From an uncultured Collinsella sp. (lineage in GTDB: Bacteria > Actinomycetota > Coriobacteriia > Coriobacteriales > Coriobacteriaceae): a stretch of 64,000 nt of DNA. Of the stretch, positions 59,323 through 64,000 are shown piece by piece (the stretch's first letter is position 1; each line of letters begins with the position of its first letter). The notes under the pieces were generated by a model. That model was not told the origin of the DNA, did no database searches, and saw nothing but the letters and a program-made list of their open reading frames with translations. The stretch covers positions 1-64,000 of the forward strand of contig CATYZI010000004.1 of NCBI GenBank assembly GCA_958415625.1, given 5' to 3'. Position numbers and translations under genes: made by a program.

Positions 59323-60628
59323 ATTCGTTGGATTCTTCAACCTTGTCGACGGTCCAGGTGGCTCCGAGGCCTCCGGTGGTGTTGCGGCGGATGCGCACGG
59401 TGACTTCGTGGCGCTCGCCGGCCTGCGTGTAGCGCAGGGGGAAGATTGCGCGGTTTCGCGCGACCTCGATGGTGCCGCGCTCGCGGGCGATCCAGTAGTA
59501 CTCGCCGACGATGCCGAGCGTGTCGGCGCCGTAGGGGAGATAGGTCGACAGCTGATGCAGAAGCGGGCCGGGGCAGAAGACTTCGGTTGCGAAATCGACG
59601 GGGAAGTCCTCGGGGATGGCGGGCACTGCAGGTGCGGGGGCCGGTGCTGCAGCGGGGACCGGAGCCGGTGCAGGTGCGGGAATTTGGTCGCAAGCAGAGG
59701 CGGGCACGGATTCGATGACGGGCGCGGGCTCCGGCGTCGTCTTCGGCTTGATTGCGGAATCCGCGGGCTTCACGGTGACGGGCGCGTCTGCAGCTGCGGT
59801 TTCAACCTCAACCTGCGTCGCGTTTCCGTTCTCGACGCTCGGCTTTGCCTCGACCGGTGTGGAGGCCATGGTGGTGATGCCGGCATTGGCGTTCTCGGGG
59901 TCATAGACGACCGTGAGCGAGATGGCGGGCTGCGGCGTCTCGGGCTCCGGTGCCGATTCGGTAGCGTCCTGTTCTGCGAGTTCTTCGGGCCGATCGTCCT
60001 CGGCCTCGTTGCCAAAGACATCGCTGTTTTGGAACGCAGGCGTCTCGGGTTGGTCAGCGGCTTCTTCGGTTGTCGACTTGGGAGCCTCGTCGAGCTCCGC
60101 AGTGGCTTCCTGCTCGGATATGACTTTGGGATCGGTCGTGGTGGCGATTTCGGTTTCGGCTTCTGCCGTTACCTCAATAGCGACTTCGATCTCTGTCTCG
60201 GGCTCGGGTTCCGGCGCGGCTTCAACCATGGTTTCTGGCTCGGGACGCTTAACGTGCTTGGGGCGCACGGCCTTGAGGTCCTTCTCACCGCGTTTCTTCT
60301 TTTTGTAGGACTGCTTGGCGCCCTTGGCAGCCTTGGGCTTGTCTTCGCCCTTGGCAAGGGCGGTATCCCAGGCCTCGTTGGCGATGACGGTGGCATACAG
60401 GCGGCCGCCCTTAAAGACGGTCAGCTTAATGCAGTCGTTGAGCTCCTCGAGCAGCTCGCGCGTGGATTCGAAGCCCAGGTCATAAGCGGTCATGTCGCCA
60501 GCAGCGAGCGCCTCCTCGACCTGCGTCATAAACGTTTGCTTGCCGCATCCAATCGCATCGCGCAGTAGGCGATACAGATAGATGTGGTTGCCCAGCGAAA
60601 GCGTGGGCCTAACTATTGTCTTGCTCAT
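59321..60628 (-). CDS. Unknown protein with long Ala/Glu/Pro-rich central region
   Basis: A 435-residue protein that I do not recognise. Residues about 1-95 form a folded domain (VRPTLSLGNHIYLYRLLRD, TAYDLGFESTRELLEELND, FKGGRLYATVIANEAWD). Residues about 100-330 are disordered: a Lys-rich stretch (YKKKKRGEK) and then long Glu/Ala/Pro/Thr repeats. The last 95 residues are again folded (FATEVFCPGPLLHQLSTYL, YYWIARERGTIEVARNRA). There is no signal peptide. The folded ends joined by a long flexible linker suggest binding of two partners. AGGAG is 9 bp before ATG 60628. Confidence 0.72.
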   Translation of the reverse strand: MSKTIVRPTLSLGNHIYLYRLLRDAIGCGKQTFMTQVEEALAAGDMTAYDLGFESTRELLEELNDCIKLTVFKGGRLYATVIANEAWDTALAKGEDKPKAAKGAKQSYKKKKRGEKDLKAVRPKHVKRPEPETMVEAAPEPEPETEIEVAIEVTAEAETEIATTTDPKVISEQEATAELDEAPKSTTEEAADQPETPAFQNSDVFGNEAEDDRPEELAEQDATESAPEPETPQPAISLTVVYDPENANAGITTMASTPVEAKPSVENGNATQVEVETAAADAPVTVKPADSAIKPKTTPEPAPVIESVPASACDQIPAPAPAPVPAAAPAPAPAVPAIPEDFPVDFATEVFCPGPLLHQLSTYLPYGADTLGIVGEYYWIARERGTIEVARNRAIFPLRYTQAGERHEVTVRIRRNTTGGLGATWTVDKVEESNE

Positions 60629-60700
60629 GGCAAATCTCCTCTTTACACATGTAAAGCATCTTACCATCGCATGGCGTTCGCCATGGCGGCGCCCAAGGCA

Positions 60701-60734
60701 AACGGGCGCGAACCGCTTTCGATTCGCGCCCGTT
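60701..60734 (-). terminator. Hairpin after the membrane protein gene
   Basis: AACGGGCGCGAA (60701-60712) pairs with TTCGCGCCCGTT (60723-60734). The T-run on the minus strand is weak. Confidence 0.5.
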
Positions 60735-60764
60735 GTACAGGTTACCTATCTGGGGATGCAGTGC

Positions 60765-61715
60765 CTAGTTGCCCGATGTCGTGCCTTGGCTTGAGCTGTC
60801 AGATGCCGTGCCCGATGTGGTGCCACTCGAATTGCTGTTGCTGCTGTTTGTTGTACCCGTTCCCGACGTGGTGTCGCTCGTCTGGTCGCCCGTGCTCGGC
60901 TGAGAATCGTCGGTCGTTTGGCTTGAGTCGGTCGTGCCGGACGGCGTGCCACTGTTGGCCGTAGAGGAATCGGTGCCCTGCGATTGGTTTTGGGTGTTCG
61001 AGGACGAATTGGCAGAGGTAGAGCTGTCTTGCGTGCCGTCCGCCTGTGCCTGCTGATCCTGCGACTGGGTGTTGCCATTTGCATCGCTCTCGGTCGTGCG
61101 CGACGAAAGGATTGGCTCGGGGCGCTCGCCCAGACCCTCACCGGCGGTGGTTATAAGGATGGCGCCGGTGCAGGCGATGACCGCGACGATGGCGATGGCG
61201 ATCGAGAAGACGATGACTTTCTTTTGCGTCTGGCTACGCTCTGCCGCCGCCTTGGCGCGCAGGCTGTTGGGGGCGACGCGCGCCGTGGTCGCGCGCCCCG
61301 CAATCTGGCGCATCTCCTGCGTAGTCGCGGCGCCGCCCAGGTGCTCCTCGACATTGGGCTCAACGGGCTCGTAGGCGCCGGCAGGGTAGTCGACAGCGGC
61401 GTGCGTGCTCTTGATTGCTTCGGCGCTGGCGGAGATAAAGTGGCGATAGACCTGCGAGGACACAACGGTGATGACTGAGCTCACAGCGGCACCAATCACC
61501 GAGCCGGCAATGCCGATCTTTGAAGCAAGCGCCACGCTCGTGGCGGCAGCTGCGGCGCCGGCGATGATCTGGGGAATGGAAATATCATCGAACAGACCTT
61601 TTTTAGGCGCGATGGCCATGGTCTGGCCGATGGAGTGGTTCTCGTGCACGCCGTTGTTGAGCGATGCCGGCGTCATAACGCGCGTGCGCGGCGCGTCGGT
61701 GTACTTGGTTGTCAT
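60765..61715 (-). CDS. Membrane protein with Ser/Thr/Gln-rich C-terminal tail
   Basis: A 316-residue protein of unknown function. An N-terminal part holds a hydrophobic segment (about 40-80: IPQIIAGAAAAATSVALASK, IGAAVSSVITVVSSQ). A charged middle part precedes a strong transmembrane helix (KKVIVFSIAIAIVAVIACTG, about 175-195). The final 110 residues are almost only Ser, Thr, Gly, Asn, Asp and Gln, as in surface-exposed or glycosylated stalks. GGGAGGA is before ATG 61715. No cell-wall sorting motif is seen. Confidence 0.72.
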   Translation of the reverse strand: MTTKYTDAPRTRVMTPASLNNGVHENHSIGQTMAIAPKKGLFDDISIPQIIAGAAAAATSVALASKIGIAGSVIGAAVSSVITVVSSQVYRHFISASAEAIKSTHAAVDYPAGAYEPVEPNVEEHLGGAATTQEMRQIAGRATTARVAPNSLRAKAAAERSQTQKKVIVFSIAIAIVAVIACTGAILITTAGEGLGERPEPILSSRTTESDANGNTQSQDQQAQADGTQDSSTSANSSSNTQNQSQGTDSSTANSGTPSGTTDSSQTTDDSQPSTGDQTSDTTSGTGTTNSSNSNSSGTTSGTASDSSSQGTTSGN

Positions 61716-61918
61716 ACGGGGTCCTCCCGGTGTAAATCTGCTTCGTTTCATGCAGCCATCAGGGTACCCACCAGATGTGAATCGTACGTGACATTTAACA
61801 GATACCATCAACTCATCAATAGCTCACCAAGTTGGTGGGATGCGGTTGCGCCCGGCGGTTGAACTACAATAAGGCTTGCTAATTGTTATGAATGGCGTCT
61901 ACGCACGGGAGCATTCTT

Positions 61919-63898
61919 ATGGATCTTCACCTTTCTCAGTCTGACGGCTTTTTGCGCGTGGCGGCGGCGTCGCCGCGGATTCGCGTGGCCGATGTCGAGG
62001 GCAATGCCGAGGTTGCGCTGGCGGCTGTTCGCGAGGCTGCCGAGCGTGGCGTTCGCGCGCTGGTGCTGCCCGAGCTTAACCTGACCGGCTATACCGCGGC
62101 CGACCTGTTCCATAATCGCACGCTGCTGCATGCCTGCGAGGCTGCTCTGGTGCATATCCTCGACGAGACTCGTGAGCTGCCGATTGTCTTTACCATTGGC
62201 CTTCCCGTTTCAGTTGCCGAGAATATCTACAACTGCGCCGCCGTGTGCCGCGCGGGCGAGCTTTTGGGCCTCACGGCCAAGAAGTATCTGCCCAACTATG
62301 GCGAGTTCTATGAGCGCCGCTGGTTTGCTCCGGCGCCTGCGGATCCCGTGTGGGTTGAATTTGCCGGTCAGGGTCCGGTTCCGCTGGGTTCGGGGCTTGT
62401 CTACCGTTGCTGTGATGAGGGCGCCGAGGACCTGGTGCTGGGCGTTGAGGTCTGTGAGGACCTGTGGGTGCCGGCGCCCCCTTCGACCGAGATGGCGCTT
62501 GCCGGTGCGACGGTGATTCTCAACCCGTCGGCCTCTGACGAAATCATCGGTAAGGCAGATTACCGCCGCAGCCTTATCTCTAACCAAAGCGCGCGCCTGT
62601 ACTGCGCTTATGCCTACGCGGACGCGAGTGAGGGCGAGTCCACGACCGACATGGTCTTTGTGGGGGAGAACCTCGTCTACGAAAACGGCTCCAAGCTCGC
62701 CGCGACCAAACTGCTTACCTGCGATATGGCCATCGCCGACGTTGACCTTGACCGTCTGGTTGCCGAGCGCCGTCGCTCGACGACGTGGACCCGCGCAGAC
62801 GATGCGCCGGAGGCCACGACCGTTGTGTTCTCTTTTGAGGGCACGCTCTCCGAGGCTCCCGTCCTGCGCGACGCCTGCGACATCGACCGTGTCTTCCCCC
62901 GCGCGCCCTTTGTACCGGCCGACCATGGTGACCTGGCTGAGCGTTGCGAGACCATCCTCGACCTGCAGACCGCGGGCCTCAAGACCCGTCTTGCCCATAC
63001 GGGTACCAAGGCGGCTGTCATCGGTCTTTCAGGCGGCCTGGACTCCACGCTGGCACTGCTTGTGACCGTGCGCGCCTTCGATGCGCTGGGGCTGCCGCGC
63101 ACTGGTATCACGGCCGTGTCCATGCCCGGCTTTGGCACTACGCACCGCACTAAGTCCAATGCCGAGTCGCTCGCTCGCGACCTAGGCGTGAGCTTCCGCG
63201 AAGTCTCGATCCATGCGGCCGTGGAACAGCATTTTAAGGACATTGAGCACGATCCGGCCGTGCAGGACGTGACTTACGAGAACAGCCAGGCCCGCGAGCG
63301 TACGCAGATTCTGATGGATCTGGCCAATCAGGCTGGCGGTTTTGTCATCGGCACGGGCGACCTGTCGGAGCTGGCGCTCGGCTGGGCTACGTACAACGGC
63401 GACCACATGAGTATGTATGCCGTCAATACGAGCGTGCCCAAAACGCTTGTGCGCCATCTGGTGCGCTATGCGGCCGATGTCTTTGGTGGTCGCATCGCCG
63501 AGACACTGCTCGATATTCTCGATACGCCGGTGTCGCCCGAGCTTTTGCCGCCCACGGGCGACGGCGAGATTGCGCAGAAGACCGAGGACCTGGTGGGCCC
63601 GTACGAGCTGCACGATTACTTCCTCTATTACCTGCTGCGTTTTGGCTTTGAGCCGGGCAAGATCTACCGCATGGCGCTCAAGAGCTTCGAGGGCGTCTAC
63701 GACGTCAAGACCGTTCACACGTGGCTGCGTACGTTCTACCGTCGCTTCTTTGCCCAGCAGTTTAAGCGCAGCTGCCTGCCCGATGGCCCCAAGGTGGGTT
63801 CGGTCACGCTCAGCCCGCGCGGCGATTGGCGTATGCCGAGTGACGCCAGCTCGCGTCTGTGGCTTGCCCAGATTGACGCGCTCAATCCAGTTGACTAA
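61919..63898 (+). CDS. nadE: Glutamine-dependent NAD+ synthetase
   Basis: A 659-residue two-domain enzyme making NAD+ from deamido-NAD+, ATP and glutamine. Residues about 1-290 are the nitrilase-type glutaminase with the Glu-Lys-Cys triad: PELNLTGY, TAKKYLPNYGEFYE, EVCEDLWVP. Residues about 330-640 are the synthetase with the PP-loop GLSGGLDSTLAL and GTGDLSELALGW. The length is that of the bacterial long form (as in Mycobacterium). ATG 61919 has CGGGAGC 8 bp upstream; an ATG at 61892 has no such site. It is a single gene with its own terminator. Confidence 0.95.
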   Translation: MDLHLSQSDGFLRVAAASPRIRVADVEGNAEVALAAVREAAERGVRALVLPELNLTGYTAADLFHNRTLLHACEAALVHILDETRELPIVFTIGLPVSVAENIYNCAAVCRAGELLGLTAKKYLPNYGEFYERRWFAPAPADPVWVEFAGQGPVPLGSGLVYRCCDEGAEDLVLGVEVCEDLWVPAPPSTEMALAGATVILNPSASDEIIGKADYRRSLISNQSARLYCAYAYADASEGESTTDMVFVGENLVYENGSKLAATKLLTCDMAIADVDLDRLVAERRRSTTWTRADDAPEATTVVFSFEGTLSEAPVLRDACDIDRVFPRAPFVPADHGDLAERCETILDLQTAGLKTRLAHTGTKAAVIGLSGGLDSTLALLVTVRAFDALGLPRTGITAVSMPGFGTTHRTKSNAESLARDLGVSFREVSIHAAVEQHFKDIEHDPAVQDVTYENSQARERTQILMDLANQAGGFVIGTGDLSELALGWATYNGDHMSMYAVNTSVPKTLVRHLVRYAADVFGGRIAETLLDILDTPVSPELLPPTGDGEIAQKTEDLVGPYELHDYFLYYLLRFGFEPGKIYRMALKSFEGVYDVKTVHTWLRTFYRRFFAQQFKRSCLPDGPKVGSVTLSPRGDWRMPSDASSRLWLAQIDALNPVD

Positions 63899-63966
63899 GG
63901 TTGGCTAAATTGAACCAATACGGGGGTTGCAAGCGTTACACTTTTGCAATCTGATGGCCCGTATCG

Positions 63967-63999
63967 CGCGGCGCTCTTGTCGGAGCGCCGCGTTTTTTA
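63967..63999 (+). terminator. Intrinsic terminator after nadE
   Basis: CGCGGCGCT-CTTGTCGG-AGCGCCGCG followed by TTTTTT at the window end. Confidence 0.88.
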
Positions 64000-64000
64000 T

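Overview
The window looks like a chromosomal segment of a gut actinobacterium of the class Coriobacteriia, most likely Collinsella or a close relative. This is inferred from the high-GC codon use, the strict-anaerobe gene set (class III ribonucleotide reductase, flavodoxin, Fe-S aldo/keto reductase, DcuC/YfcC-type carrier), a DUF3793 protein, amino-acid ABC transport and an Amadori-sugar locus. No rRNA, CRISPR array, integrase or transposase gene was found.

Layout. 1-6300: a long perfect inverted repeat, tRNA-Leu(GAG), a PAS-GAF-PP2C phosphatase next to a STAS/HATPase fusion (partner-switching signalling), a Gly-Cys-Gly tRNA array, a GH13 alpha-glucosidase and a Gly-Val tRNA pair. The three tRNA transcription units share one promoter design. 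6600-12700: nrdD behind a two-box NrdR promoter, two long inverted repeats, nrdG, the pterin operon folE-HD-folB and a YgjP-type metalloprotein. 12700-19300: dipeptidase, FKBP isomerase with UreE, a HAD phosphatase, a Fur-family regulator, acylphosphatase with a Gfo/Idh oxidoreductase, RNase HI and a LysR regulator. 19400-31000: a Cys-containing leader peptide and metY, a secreted coiled-coil protein, a ketopantoate-reductase-like enzyme, a cyclase, an Fe-S aldo/keto reductase, a second Gfo/Idh enzyme and nfo, each of the last two behind a copy of the same structured element, then a three-gene amino-acid ABC transporter. 31100-37400: flavodoxin, DUF3793, a membrane-anchored HMA protein, an SOS-controlled umuC-yolD pair, a truncated iron-ADH-like protein and pgi.

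37500-40500 holds the first unusual system: a minus-strand operon of an unknown protein, a ClpP-type protease with an intact catalytic triad and a TraG/VirD4-like ATPase without membrane segments, overlapping or closely spaced, with four iteron-like repeats upstream. 42600-54000 holds the second: a GntR regulator, a palindromic operator and 10 co-directional genes: YfcC carrier, two amidohydrolase-fold proteins with degraded metal-ligand motifs, an epimerase, FrlB-like deglycase, FrlD-like kinase, a second PfkB kinase, YjbQ, BtpA/SgcQ and an FGGY kinase. It fits import and breakdown of glycated amines (Amadori products), with accessory steps not seen in the classical frl/fra operons.

54000-64000: a 230-bp MITE-like element, tatD, tcdA, a 28-residue hydrophobic peptide gene behind a LexA-like box, an sdpR-sdpI type pair, ettA, two coriobacterial proteins of unknown function and nadE. 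Genes are mostly short operons with Shine-Dalgarno starts (ATG, some GTG/TTG) and strong intrinsic terminators. All functional calls rest on reading the translated sequence and on family knowledge; no database search was possible.
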